Assembly: GCA_964461995.1 (NCBI GenBank)
Contig: CAYWXL010000003.1
Location: forward strand, 1-64,000
Reading direction: 5' to 3'
DNA: 64,000 nt
Origin: JALSRK01 sp964461995
GTDB lineage: Bacteria; Acidobacteriota; Terriglobia; Bryobacterales; Bryobacteraceae
Positions 24,945-33,415 of the stretch are shown here, piece by piece. Within the stretch, counting starts at the first letter, position 1; every line of letters starts with the position of its first letter. The notes under the pieces were generated by a model that was given only the letters and a program-made list of their open reading frames with translations, was not told the origin of the DNA and ran no database searches. The translations under genes and the position numbers were made by a program.

Positions 24945-27056
24945 CAGAATCTTGACGGTCACGACATTGGCCTGGATTCCGTCCACGGTGACCACGATGT
25001 CCACTACGCCGCGGCCGGCGAGAGACCGGGGTAAGGGGCCGAGATTGATCTGATCCACGCCGGCGAATTCCGGGCTCGGGGCGGGTCCCATCACGTCCAC
25101 GGGCTCACCGCCCACAGTGGCGGTGATCTCGGTCGCATTCCGCATCCCCGTGCAGTACAGCGAGAGGTAGACTTGACTGGCGCTCATGACATTGACCGGG
25201 ACCGGCTCCCGGCTGCCCAGAGGCTTGTCGGGGTCGAAGACGATCTTGTGTTGCTGCGAGCCGTCGGCCTGGACAAAAACGGCCAGCGCCGCGGCGACAC
25301 CCTGACCGTCGCCGTTGGCGCTGAAAATGCCGGGAGCGAGGCGCTCGACCAGCATTTGTCCGCCGGTGACCCGCTCCCCGTTCCGCCAGACCTGGATTTC
25401 GGCGATGCCGGTGGGGAGCCCCGGGGGTACCAGAAAGTTGATCTGCTGCGGAGAGACGAAGAACAGCCCGGCCTGGTGAACGGTCCCGCCGGCTTCGATG
25501 ATGCGCACGCTGGTTCCGGCCAGCTCGGTGGGCAGCGGGAGCGATTTGGCCGTCGCCGTGGTGGGAGCTAAGTTTTGGCTGAACGTGCTGGCAATGGAAT
25601 CCGGCGCGGTGAAGGGCTCGTAACTAGCTGCCAAAGTGGTGGCGAGCGGCGGGGGGTAAGGCATGGTGTCGGGCACGACACGGACCGGGGTGGTGAACAC
25701 GTAGGAAACCAAGAAGGGACTCGGAAACTCCAGCTCCACGAAGAACGCCCGCCAGCCCTGGCTCGGGGTCTGCACCGCCGCCTCGTACACCTTGTCGCCT
25801 GTCGGTTCCAGCGGCGTCGAAGTCCAAGCGGGGCCGATGGTGGAGAAGCGGAAATCGCGGGCCGAGGGGTTAGCCGCCTGCCAGAGCCTGACGGCGGAGG
25901 GCTCGACGGTGGTTCGCACGACGATTCGGTTCGGGGCCGGGAACTCCCAGGTGTACTCGGGCAGCGGAAGTCCGTTCGCCACCGTAGCCACCCAGGCAAG
26001 CGTCCGGGCCATGATGTCGGCTTCCAGTCCCTCGCCTTCCATCGCGTGGCCGGCGTTCGGCACGTAGCGCAGGTAGTTCTGCCCCGGCAGGTCGTCGAAA
26101 TAGAACTGCGATGAGGTCGAGGGGAAGAACTCGTCGCCGGAGGCGTTGATGATGTATTTCGGTATGACCAAGCGGTCCCGGTACTCGAAAGGATCGACGA
26201 TCTGCATCAGGGAACGGCTCTGGCGGGAGCCAAGCCACGCGAAGATGCCCATCTCCTCGTAATCGTGGACGGCGGGACTCCAGAAACCGTAAGCCTGCCA
26301 GTGATGCCGGAACGACTCTTCGAGGTTCAGCGCGTCAAAGACGAGGGGGACGACGCCGACGACGCGCTTGTCGGCGGCGGCGGCCAGCCAGGCGGTCCAG
26401 CCGCGCTTTGAGGCTCCCGCGACGATGAAGTCGTTGATCGCGTAGCCGCCGGCCTCGGGTGAGGCGACGAACTCGCTGACCGCGGTCATCGCCCAGACGG
26501 CGGCTTTGGTCATCGGGAGCTGGGCGGGCCACTGCTCATCGCCGCCGCGGAGAAACTTGTCCCAACTGTAGGCAATGATGGCGTCCTCGGAGCGTTCGCG
26601 AGCTTCGTCGGCGAAGCGCAGCGGCTGGTTCGGCACGGCGGTCAGGCTGGCCACTACCATGCCGGCGGCGACCGCCGAGGCCCCGAGGGCGACGAAGTCC
26701 GCCGGATCCGGCTCGGACGCATCCCGCGTTCCCCCGTTGATGATCAGAAGGGCGGTGGTGCTGCGCACCCGATACGGGACGATCACGCTGAGCCAGTGTT
26801 CCCAGAAGTTCGGCTCGACTTCATCGCGGACCCGCCACGTCTGAGAGGTCAGCCGGAGCTGGAACAGGCCGTACCCGATGCCGGGGTAGCTTTTCTGGTA
26901 TTCCCAGCGGAAGGCGGGGTCTTGGGGAATCACATAACGGTCGAGGGCCGTCTCCGCAGGCTCCTGGGCGAACCCGGGAAAAGAAAACAGGGAAACAAGG
27001 AGAGCGCAAGAGAAGGCGCCGATCCAGAGGACCGGACGGCGGGGCCGGAGAGACAT
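24942..27056 (-). CDS. PqaA-like protein fused to TIGR03437 domain
   Basis: A 704-residue exported protein. Residues about 30-480 repeat the PqaA fold of the downstream gene (LDRYVIPQDPAFRW, AVPNQPLRF, GASKRGWTAWL). Residues about 490-704 form the Solibacter-type C-terminal domain TIGR03437 (LFFVSPQQINFLVPPG, QVYLSLYCTGMRN, VDQINLGPLP), seen at the ends of many secreted proteins in this group. The second ATG (27056) is chosen over 27062 because AAGGAG lies 8 nt before it but only 2 nt before the first. The domain probably serves in surface attachment or export; its role is unknown. Confidence 0.85.
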   Translation of the reverse strand: MSLRPRRPVLWIGAFSCALLVSLFSFPGFAQEPAETALDRYVIPQDPAFRWEYQKSYPGIGYGLFQLRLTSQTWRVRDEVEPNFWEHWLSVIVPYRVRSTTALLIINGGTRDASEPDPADFVALGASAVAAGMVVASLTAVPNQPLRFADEARERSEDAIIAYSWDKFLRGGDEQWPAQLPMTKAAVWAMTAVSEFVASPEAGGYAINDFIVAGASKRGWTAWLAAAADKRVVGVVPLVFDALNLEESFRHHWQAYGFWSPAVHDYEEMGIFAWLGSRQSRSLMQIVDPFEYRDRLVIPKYIINASGDEFFPSTSSQFYFDDLPGQNYLRYVPNAGHAMEGEGLEADIMARTLAWVATVANGLPLPEYTWEFPAPNRIVVRTTVEPSAVRLWQAANPSARDFRFSTIGPAWTSTPLEPTGDKVYEAAVQTPSQGWRAFFVELEFPSPFLVSYVFTTPVRVVPDTMPYPPPLATTLAASYEPFTAPDSIASTFSQNLAPTTATAKSLPLPTELAGTSVRIIEAGGTVHQAGLFFVSPQQINFLVPPGLPTGIAEIQVWRNGERVTGGQMLVERLAPGIFSANGDGQGVAAALAVFVQADGSQQHKIVFDPDKPLGSREPVPVNVMSASQVYLSLYCTGMRNATEITATVGGEPVDVMGPAPSPEFAGVDQINLGPLPRSLAGRGVVDIVVTVDGIQANVVTVKIL

Positions 27057-27176
27057 GTCCATGACTCCTTGAGCTTTGACTGCTCTGTCCTCCGCATCTC
27101 CATCGTCTATCTTCCGCTGGAGGTTTGGCAAGGGCCTTCGGGACCTCCAAGGGCTGGGCGGGCGGCGCGGCCGGGT

Positions 27177-27182
27177 TACAAT
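27177..27182 (+). promoter_or_regulatory. -10 box of the DtxR-family gene
   Basis: TACAAT ends 11 nt before the GTG start at 27194, so the transcript has at most a few untranslated bases. Confidence 0.5.
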
Positions 27183-27193
27183 CTGAGTGCGCG

Positions 27194-27874
27194 GTGAAGA
27201 TCACCATTTCCAAAGAAAATTACCTCAAGGCGATCCTCGAGGCCGAAGCCGAAGGGGAACCAGTCATCGCCGCCACTCTGGCCCGCTGGTTGAACGTGTC
27301 CGCCCCCGCGGTGACGATGGCGATCCGAAGGCTGAAGCGGGACGGGCTGATCCATGTACGCAAGTCGGGCCAAATCCACCTGACGCCGGCCGGGCGGGAG
27401 ATCGCCTCCCGCCTGCTGAAACGCCATCAGCTCATCGAGAGGATGCTCACTGAGATTTTCGGCATGGAGTGGTACAAGGTCCATGAAGAGGCCGAACACT
27501 TGGAACACGCCGTCTCCGAAGACTTCGAGAGGCTTCTTGAGCTGAAGCTCGGCGACAGCGAATTCTGCCCGCACGGCAACCGGATGGGCCTCGAGACGCA
27601 TGAGGAGCGGCGGCGGCGCGGGTTGGTGCCGCTGGCCGAAGTGGCGTCGGGCACGGTAGGCCGGGTAGCCGCCGTCTTCGAACGGGACAGGCGCCTGCTC
27701 GAGTACCTGGATTCGCTCTCGGTGCGGCCGGGCGCCGCGGTGGAAGTGCTGTCGCAGAACGTGGACGATACGGTGAGCATCCGGGTCGATGGGCGGGCGG
27801 TGCATCTGGGACACCCGGCGGCCAGAAAAATCTGGATCGAGCCTGCCGCCGGGGCCGCGTCGGCCTCGTCTTGA
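27194..27874 (+). CDS. DtxR/MntR-family metal-dependent regulator
   Basis: A 226-residue iron- or manganese-responsive repressor. Residues about 1-65 form the winged helix (ARWLNVSAPAVTMAIRRLKRD), about 65-140 the metal-binding dimerisation domain (HQLIERML, HEEAEHLEHAVSED, CPHGN), and the C-terminal part a FeoA/SH3-like domain (VRPGAAVEVLS). The GTG at 27194 is chosen because VKITISKENYLKAI begins the alignable domain and follows a TACAAT box. It is divergent from the PqaA-like pair. No feo or mnt transporter gene is adjacent. Confidence 0.9.
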   Translation: MKITISKENYLKAILEAEAEGEPVIAATLARWLNVSAPAVTMAIRRLKRDGLIHVRKSGQIHLTPAGREIASRLLKRHQLIERMLTEIFGMEWYKVHEEAEHLEHAVSEDFERLLELKLGDSEFCPHGNRMGLETHEERRRRGLVPLAEVASGTVGRVAAVFERDRRLLEYLDSLSVRPGAAVEVLSQNVDDTVSIRVDGRAVHLGHPAARKIWIEPAAGAASASS

Positions 27875-28005
27875 GCGGTGCGGCCGAGGGGTCGCCCCGC
27901 GGACGGGAATCCCTACCGGGAGCTCGGGGACGCGGGGCGTTGCCTTCCGATTGCCGTACTGGCCCGCACCGTGATCCTTTATCCTTTGGGTGAGGCCGTA
28001 CGATC

Positions 28006-29217
28006 ATGCCGGAACTCACCCAAAAGACGGCCGCACGCGAACCCGCGTTATCGGCCGGCGACGAGAAGCGGCTGAACGAGCTGCTCGAGTACATACGGGA
28101 ACAGGCGCGGACCTTCGTCGGCTATCCATGCCGCGGGTATTTCGATTACTCCCGCTTGTTCGATTTTCTGTACTACCCGATCAACAATGTGGGCGATCCC
28201 TTCGCGCCATGCACTTACCGCGTGCACACCCGCGCGGTGGAGCGGGAAGTCCTCAAATGGTTTGCCGACCTGAATCACATCGCCGAGGGCGACTACTGGG
28301 GTTACGTGACCAACGGGGGCACCGAGGGCAACATTTACGGACTGTTCCTTGCCCGGGAGCTTTACCCCGCGGGTTTGGTGTACTATTCCGAGGACACCCA
28401 TTACAGCGTCGCGAAGAACCTTCGGGTCCTGAACATGCGGCACATCATGATCAAGTCGCAGCCGAACGGGGAGATCGATTATGAAGACCTCTATGAGACG
28501 ATGAAGATCCATCGGGACGTGCCGCCGATCGTCTTTGCCAACGCCGGGACGACGATGACCGAGGCCAAGGACGATATAGGCAAGATCCGGGCGATGATCA
28601 AGGACCTGGCGATTCCGCAGTCCTACATCCACGTGGACGCCGCGCTGTGCGGCATGACCCTGCCCTTCATCGAAGGGGCTCAGGTGGTCGATTTCCGGGC
28701 CGGCATCGACAGCATCTCGATCAGCGGGCACAAATTCATCGGCTGCCCATTTCCTTGCGGCATCGTCCTGGCGAAGAAGGAATATGTCAACCGGATTGCG
28801 CGATCGATTGAATATGTGGGAACGCTGGACACCACGCTAACGGGCTCCCGAAATGGCGTGGCGGCCTTGTTTCTGTGGTACGCGATTCGAACGATCGGCG
28901 TGGACGGGTTCCGCCGGGAGGTGGCCGAGTGTCTGGAGAAGGCCGCCTATGCCACCGACCGGTTCCACGCCGCCGGCATCGAAGCGTGGAGGAATCCGTG
29001 GTCGATCACGGTGGTGTTCGAACGCCCGCCGAGCGCGGTGCTGGAAAAATGGCAGATCGCTGTCCAGAACCAGTGGGCCCATATCGTGGTGACGACGACG
29101 ATCACCCGGGAACAGATCGACAGGCTCATCGAGGACATCGTCCGGGCCCGGAGGAAGCAGGCGAGGGATGCGCAAGACGCCGACGCGGGGAAGATGTTAG
29201 ATAACGGAAAGCAGTGA
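28006..29217 (+). CDS. hdc: PLP-dependent histidine decarboxylase
   Basis: A 403-residue group II decarboxylase closely resembling PLP-type histidine decarboxylases. The run YPINNVGDPF, GYVTNGGTEGN and YYSEDTHYSVAKNLR matches that subgroup, and the PLP lysine is K243 in SGHKFIG. It would make histamine from histidine; action on another amino acid cannot be excluded. TATCCT lies 20 nt upstream. A small two-ACT-domain protein follows after 13 nt, probably in the same operon. Confidence 0.85.
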   Translation: MPELTQKTAAREPALSAGDEKRLNELLEYIREQARTFVGYPCRGYFDYSRLFDFLYYPINNVGDPFAPCTYRVHTRAVEREVLKWFADLNHIAEGDYWGYVTNGGTEGNIYGLFLARELYPAGLVYYSEDTHYSVAKNLRVLNMRHIMIKSQPNGEIDYEDLYETMKIHRDVPPIVFANAGTTMTEAKDDIGKIRAMIKDLAIPQSYIHVDAALCGMTLPFIEGAQVVDFRAGIDSISISGHKFIGCPFPCGIVLAKKEYVNRIARSIEYVGTLDTTLTGSRNGVAALFLWYAIRTIGVDGFRREVAECLEKAAYATDRFHAAGIEAWRNPWSITVVFERPPSAVLEKWQIAVQNQWAHIVVTTTITREQIDRLIEDIVRARRKQARDAQDADAGKMLDNGKQ

Positions 29218-29230
29218 GGGATCGGGAAGG

Positions 29231-29632
29231 ATGAAGGAAATTGTCGTTGTGACCCCCAACCGTGCGGGACTGCTGGCGGACATCTCCGAAGTGCTTGCGG
29301 CACGCGACATCAACATCGAGACGATCGACGCCGAGGAGGTTCATGACACCGCCATCATCGAGCTGACGGTGGACCGCTACGACGAGGCGTTGCAAGCTCT
29401 TCGGGACGCCGGCTTCCACGCGATCACCGAAGACGCCATCCTGGTGAAACTCAAGGACGAACCGGGAGCGCTCGCCAAAGTGGCGCGGAAGTTCAAAGAG
29501 GCCCGGATCGACTTGCGGAGCGTGCGTTTCATCCGGCGGCAGCAAGGCTACGCTTTCGTGGCGATCGCCACCAACCGTTCCGAGGAAGCCCGGGCGCTGA
29601 TCAAAGACTACATCGTCGATAACAGCGAGTAA
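29231..29632 (+). CDS. Tandem ACT-domain protein
   Basis: A 133-residue protein made of two ACT domains (about 1-70 and 71-133), for example IVVVTPNRAGLLADISEVLA and LKDEPGALAKVARKF. ACT domains bind amino acids and regulate enzymes allosterically. A GGGAAGG site precedes the ATG. Its position right after the histidine decarboxylase gene suggests it senses an amino acid linked to that pathway, which is inference only. Confidence 0.85.
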   Translation: MKEIVVVTPNRAGLLADISEVLAARDINIETIDAEEVHDTAIIELTVDRYDEALQALRDAGFHAITEDAILVKLKDEPGALAKVARKFKEARIDLRSVRFIRRQQGYAFVAIATNRSEEARALIKDYIVDNSE

Positions 29633-29672
29633 GGGACCCCGCCGGTCTACTGTAAACGAAACAGGGCCATGC

Positions 29673-30539
29673 TCATCCGCCGGGAGGAGGCGGAGGAGCC
29701 GGGGGCGGCGGAGTAGGCGGAGATTGGGGTGTCGGAGAACCTCCTCCGTCTGCCGGAGGCGGTGGCGGCTCGCCGCCGGCTGTGTCGCCGGGGAGCTTGG
29801 GCCCGCCGCCGGTGGGAGTCGGAGAGCCGCCCGGAGACGCCGTCCGGGTGTGAATCAAGATCCCGTAAAGCACGTCGCCGGCGGCCCGGAGAATGCCGGC
29901 CGCCAGAGCGTTCTTGTCCACGACACTCTTGGCGAGGGGGATGTTCTTGTAAACCCGGATGTATTCTCCGGCCTGAACGAGTTTGGACTTGCTCTCGCCG
30001 ATCAGCCGGTGGCGGACAGCGACCGCCCCCTCTTCCACGGCGACCACGGTGGTGTCGTTTTCGTCTTCGATCAAGACGTCGAAGACGGTCCCGCGGACCG
30101 AAATCACCGCAGTCGGAGTGAACACCCGGTTCCGGTTCGGCTGTCCGCCCAGTTTTTGGATAAAGATCTTGACGTGTCCCAGCCAAAGGTCGAGCAAGTC
30201 ACGCCAGTCGCCCTGGTTCGCCCGGAAGGTCACGCGGGAGTTCGGGAAGACCTGAAACGTGCTGCCGTCTTCCAACTGAAACACGGCAAAGCCATCCGCA
30301 CCGGTCAGGATGACCTGCTTGGGACGCACCGTGTCGCCCGTGTTCAGCACCCAAGGCTCGCTCCCTCGGAGAACCGAGACGTCACCGACGACCTGAATCA
30401 GCCGGGCGGCGCCAGGAGGCAAGGGCTGCTGAGGAGGCGGGGGTTGTTCGAGGGGAGGAAACTTCTGCCCCAGACACACGAAGACAGCAAGAGAGGCCAA
30501 TAGCCCCCCGCGCAGCCAAAATGTCGGCCGGGCGGACAT
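29673..30539 (-). CDS. FecR-domain secreted protein
   Basis: A 288-residue protein with a signal peptide (SARPTFWLRGGLLASLAVFVC), a FecR domain (about 45-170: DGSTFQVFPNSRVTF, TPTAVISVRGTVFDV) and a Pro/Gly-rich C-terminal tail of about 60 residues, probably unstructured or wall-spanning. FecR domains outside iron signalling occur in surface proteins of unclear role; no sigma factor gene is adjacent. The ATG at 30539 follows GGGAGAGGG. It is divergent from the BNR-like gene, and a TAGACT box at 30608-30603 (minus) probably drives it. Confidence 0.85.
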   Translation of the reverse strand: MSARPTFWLRGGLLASLAVFVCLGQKFPPLEQPPPPQQPLPPGAARLIQVVGDVSVLRGSEPWVLNTGDTVRPKQVILTGADGFAVFQLEDGSTFQVFPNSRVTFRANQGDWRDLLDLWLGHVKIFIQKLGGQPNRNRVFTPTAVISVRGTVFDVLIEDENDTTVVAVEEGAVAVRHRLIGESKSKLVQAGEYIRVYKNIPLAKSVVDKNALAAGILRAAGDVLYGILIHTRTASPGGSPTPTGGGPKLPGDTAGGEPPPPPADGGGSPTPQSPPTPPPPAPPPPPGG

Positions 30540-30717
30540 GGATACCCTCTCCCCGCTTCTATCGGTCTTCGGAACCCTTCTCTGCAGGTTCCCGAAGACC
30601 ATAGTCTATCACCAAACTTCTCTTTGCAATACCCGTTCCGGCCGGGAAATTGCTGTAAAGTGGTGAGAACCCGACAGTTTCGGCGCCACTCCACCGATAT
30701 AGAAGAAGACGACAGGC

Positions 30718-30723
30718 TACAAT
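30718..30723 (+). promoter_or_regulatory. -10 box of the BNR/TIGR03437 gene
   Basis: TACAAT ends 11 nt before the ATG at 30735, supporting that start and a leaderless message. Confidence 0.5.
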
Positions 30724-30734
30724 GGACTCGTTGG

Positions 30735-32678
30735 ATGTGTCAATCCGCCACACCTGAGACCCAGCGGGGAGGGTTTTTGTTGTTCGCCATCGCCTTGCTG
30801 ACGGCGGTGCCCGGGGCCGCTCAGCAGGGGGCGGAACTCCCCTCTCTTGACGCCGCCTGGCGAAGCGTGGGCAGCCGGGTGATGGAGGCTGCCGCCGCCG
30901 GCCCGGCTACCGGTCCGGTGGTGCAGGTGTGGTACGGGCCGCAGGGCCGGGCGCTTTACGCCCGCGTGGTTTCGGGGAAGGTCTTCGCGACGCGGGATTT
31001 CGAGAGCTGGTCACTGGTCCAGGATGCAGGCGCCAAGCCGGAAACCGGAGGGCCAGCCGTTTTCTATCGCCTGCCGGAGCCGGGAGCCCGGGTGCGGGGC
31101 GGGGGACCTGGCGGCGCCATTCTTTACGCCCTCGGACGTTCCGTTTACCGGTCGGATGACGGTGGAGCCTCATGGGTCGATGTGACGACGTGGCGGGGAC
31201 GCTCGCTGATCGGAGAACCCCTGTTCGACCTAGCGGTCTCGCCAGCGGCCGAAGAGGAAATCGCCGTGGCGACGGGGCTCGGCGTATGGCGGTCGGTGGA
31301 CGGCGGCCGAAGCTGGACGGCGTTGAACCAAGGTCTTCCCAACTTGCCGGTCCGGCGGCTGCTGGAGTTACCGGGCGGCGGCCGGGGGCTCCGCGTGCTG
31401 CTGGAAGGGTTCGGAGTGTTCGAGTGGGCGCCCGGGGAGAGGTTTGCTTGGAGGCCCTCCGGGTCCGCTGAATTCGAGCGCGAGGCGGCTTTGCGGAAGC
31501 GTATACAGGAGCGTCTCGGTGAAACGATCTCTGTGGCGGCCTCGTCGGGCAGGTGGCTTTATGCGGGAACCTCCGAGGGACGGCTTTGGGTTTCTTCCGA
31601 CAACGGCGTGTCGTGGCGTTCCTTCGACCTGCCGGGGGCCGGCCCGGTAAACGACATTTTCGTCGTGGCGGGTTCTCCTCAGGCGGCGTTGGCCGCTCTC
31701 GGCCGGTCTCCAGGAGAGGGTTCTGCGGGGCCCCGAGTGGCGCGCACGATCAACGGCGGCATTTTCTGGGATGACATCACCGCGGACCTGCCGGCCCGGG
31801 AGGCCTATGGGATCACGGCCGATCCAGTGACCGGAGCGGTGTACGTGGCGACGGAGCGAGGGCTTTTCTTCACCTTGGCGGATCTCAACGGCGCGTCGCC
31901 GGCGGATTCGTGGTCGAAGCTGGAGGGCCCGTGGGGAGGATCGGTGGTCTACGACGTGCGTCTGGACGACGGGGGCAACCAGCTCTACGCGGCGGTGGAC
32001 GGAGAAGGCGTCTATGCCCGAATGGCGCCCCATCGGTTTTTGTCGCCGGCGGTCGTCAGCGCCGCGGACTTTCGCACCCGGGCGGCGGCTCCGGGGGCGC
32101 TGTTGACCGTCCTCGGCGCAAGGGTGACGGAAGCGCGGGCGGGCGCGGTCCGGGCACCGCTGCTCGCCGCCACCGAGCGGGAATCCCAGATCCAGATTCC
32201 TTTTGAGGCCTCCGGCGAAAGCCTGAACCTCGGTTTGGCTTTCCGCAGTCCTGCTGGTTCGTCGTCGCTCAGTTTCCGGCTTCCCTTGCGTGAAGCGGCG
32301 CCCGCCATCATGGAGGACCGGGATGGGGCTCCCATGGTGATTGATGCGGACTCCGGAATGCTACTGAACGCGTTGACGCCAGCGCGCCCGGGCTCCCGGC
32401 TGCAAATCCTGGCCACCGGACTGGGCCGGACGGATCCGCCTTGGCCTTCGGGCCTTGCGGCGCCACTCGAAGCGCCGCCGAAAGTCGCTCTGCCGGTGCG
32501 CGTCTACCTGGACCGGCAGCCGGTGGAGACTGTACGGGCGACTCTAGCCCCGGGCTACATCGGGTTCTACCTGGTGGAATTCACGGTGCCAGCGATCGTT
32601 AACGCCGGCCCGGCGGAATTATATATCGAAGTCGCCGGGCGGACCTCGAACCGGACGCGGATCTACCTCGAGCCGTGA
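30735..32678 (+). CDS. Secreted BNR/sortilin-like beta-propeller with TIGR03437 domain
   Basis: A 647-residue exported protein. The signal peptide is within residues 1-32. Repeated blades carry BNR/Asp-box-like motifs (YRSDDGGASWVDV, WRSVDGGRSWTAL, WVSSDNGVSWRSF, RTINGGIFWDDI), as in photosystem II assembly or exo-hydrolase propellers. The last 200 residues (VVSAADFRTRAAAPGALLT onward) form a Solibacter-type TIGR03437 domain. The start at 30735 is chosen over a longer frame because it fits the -10 box and begins the signal peptide. Function unknown; no catalytic residues are evident. Confidence 0.8.
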   Translation: MCQSATPETQRGGFLLFAIALLTAVPGAAQQGAELPSLDAAWRSVGSRVMEAAAAGPATGPVVQVWYGPQGRALYARVVSGKVFATRDFESWSLVQDAGAKPETGGPAVFYRLPEPGARVRGGGPGGAILYALGRSVYRSDDGGASWVDVTTWRGRSLIGEPLFDLAVSPAAEEEIAVATGLGVWRSVDGGRSWTALNQGLPNLPVRRLLELPGGGRGLRVLLEGFGVFEWAPGERFAWRPSGSAEFEREAALRKRIQERLGETISVAASSGRWLYAGTSEGRLWVSSDNGVSWRSFDLPGAGPVNDIFVVAGSPQAALAALGRSPGEGSAGPRVARTINGGIFWDDITADLPAREAYGITADPVTGAVYVATERGLFFTLADLNGASPADSWSKLEGPWGGSVVYDVRLDDGGNQLYAAVDGEGVYARMAPHRFLSPAVVSAADFRTRAAAPGALLTVLGARVTEARAGAVRAPLLAATERESQIQIPFEASGESLNLGLAFRSPAGSSSLSFRLPLREAAPAIMEDRDGAPMVIDADSGMLLNALTPARPGSRLQILATGLGRTDPPWPSGLAAPLEAPPKVALPVRVYLDRQPVETVRATLAPGYIGFYLVEFTVPAIVNAGPAELYIEVAGRTSNRTRIYLEP

Positions 32679-32791
32679 GGCGCGCCAGAGTGTTACGGGG
32701 AAGCGGCGCCGGCGGCCATGGGACCGCACACCGGCGGCGCTGGCGGCGGGCCCCCCGCTCCCGTAGACTTATGGATAGTCGAGGAGATCGC

Positions 32792-33340
32792 ATGACGTTT
32801 CGCTGCTTCTTGTCTTGCGCGCTGCTGTTGTTCGCCCCCATGCTGGCCGCCCAGACGGCGCAGGAGGAAGACGCCAAACTGGCGCCGTATTATCCGACGC
32901 CCAAGCTGGTGGTCGAGCGCATGCTGAAGCTTGGGGAGTTGAAACCCGGAGAAACGATGTTCGATCTGGGTTCCGGCGACGGCCGCGTGGTGATCATGGC
33001 GGCGAAGAAGTTCGGGGCGCACGCGGTGGGCGTGGAAATCGACAAGGACTTGGTCGAGGCCAGCCGCCGGCGTGTCAAGAAACTCGGCTTGGAAGACAAG
33101 GTCAAGATCATCCACGGCGACATCCTCAAGCAGGATTACAGCTCGGCCGATCTGGTGACGGTATACTTACTGCCGACCTCCAATGATAAGGTCCGGCCTT
33201 TGCTTGAGAAGCAGCTCAAGAAGGGAGCGCGCGTCGTCTGCCACGACTTCGACATCACCGGCTGGGTGCCTGACCAGGTGGAGCACATCGAGGACGATGG
33301 CGAAGGACGCAGCCATACGCTTTATTTGTATCGCCGCTGA
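32792..33340 (+). CDS. SAM-dependent methyltransferase with N-terminal signal-like segment
   Basis: A 182-residue protein. Residues 1-20 (MTFRCFLSCALLLFAPMLAA) look like a cleavable signal peptide. The rest is a class I methyltransferase with FDLGSGDGRVVIMAA as motif I, GVEIDKDLVEASRRR as motif II, and GDILKQDYSSADLVTVYLLP. Similar small exported-looking methyltransferases occur in Acidobacteria and Planctomycetes, with unknown substrate. The ATG at 32792 follows GAGGAG. The export signal is odd, as SAM is cytoplasmic. Confidence 0.8.
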   Translation: MTFRCFLSCALLLFAPMLAAQTAQEEDAKLAPYYPTPKLVVERMLKLGELKPGETMFDLGSGDGRVVIMAAKKFGAHAVGVEIDKDLVEASRRRVKKLGLEDKVKIIHGDILKQDYSSADLVTVYLLPTSNDKVRPLLEKQLKKGARVVCHDFDITGWVPDQVEHIEDDGEGRSHTLYLYRR

Positions 33341-33415
33341 GCCTGCGGTTCGAACCGCCGCCGTTGCGGGTTCGGTTTCCCTCGCCGTGTATACCCAGTC
33401 CGGAGCCGGGAGCTG

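Noticed and set aside
32771..32791. The ATG at 32771 as start of the exported methyltransferase.
   Set aside because: It lies one base after a TAGACT box, while the ATG at 32792 has GAGGAG at correct spacing and begins the signal peptide.
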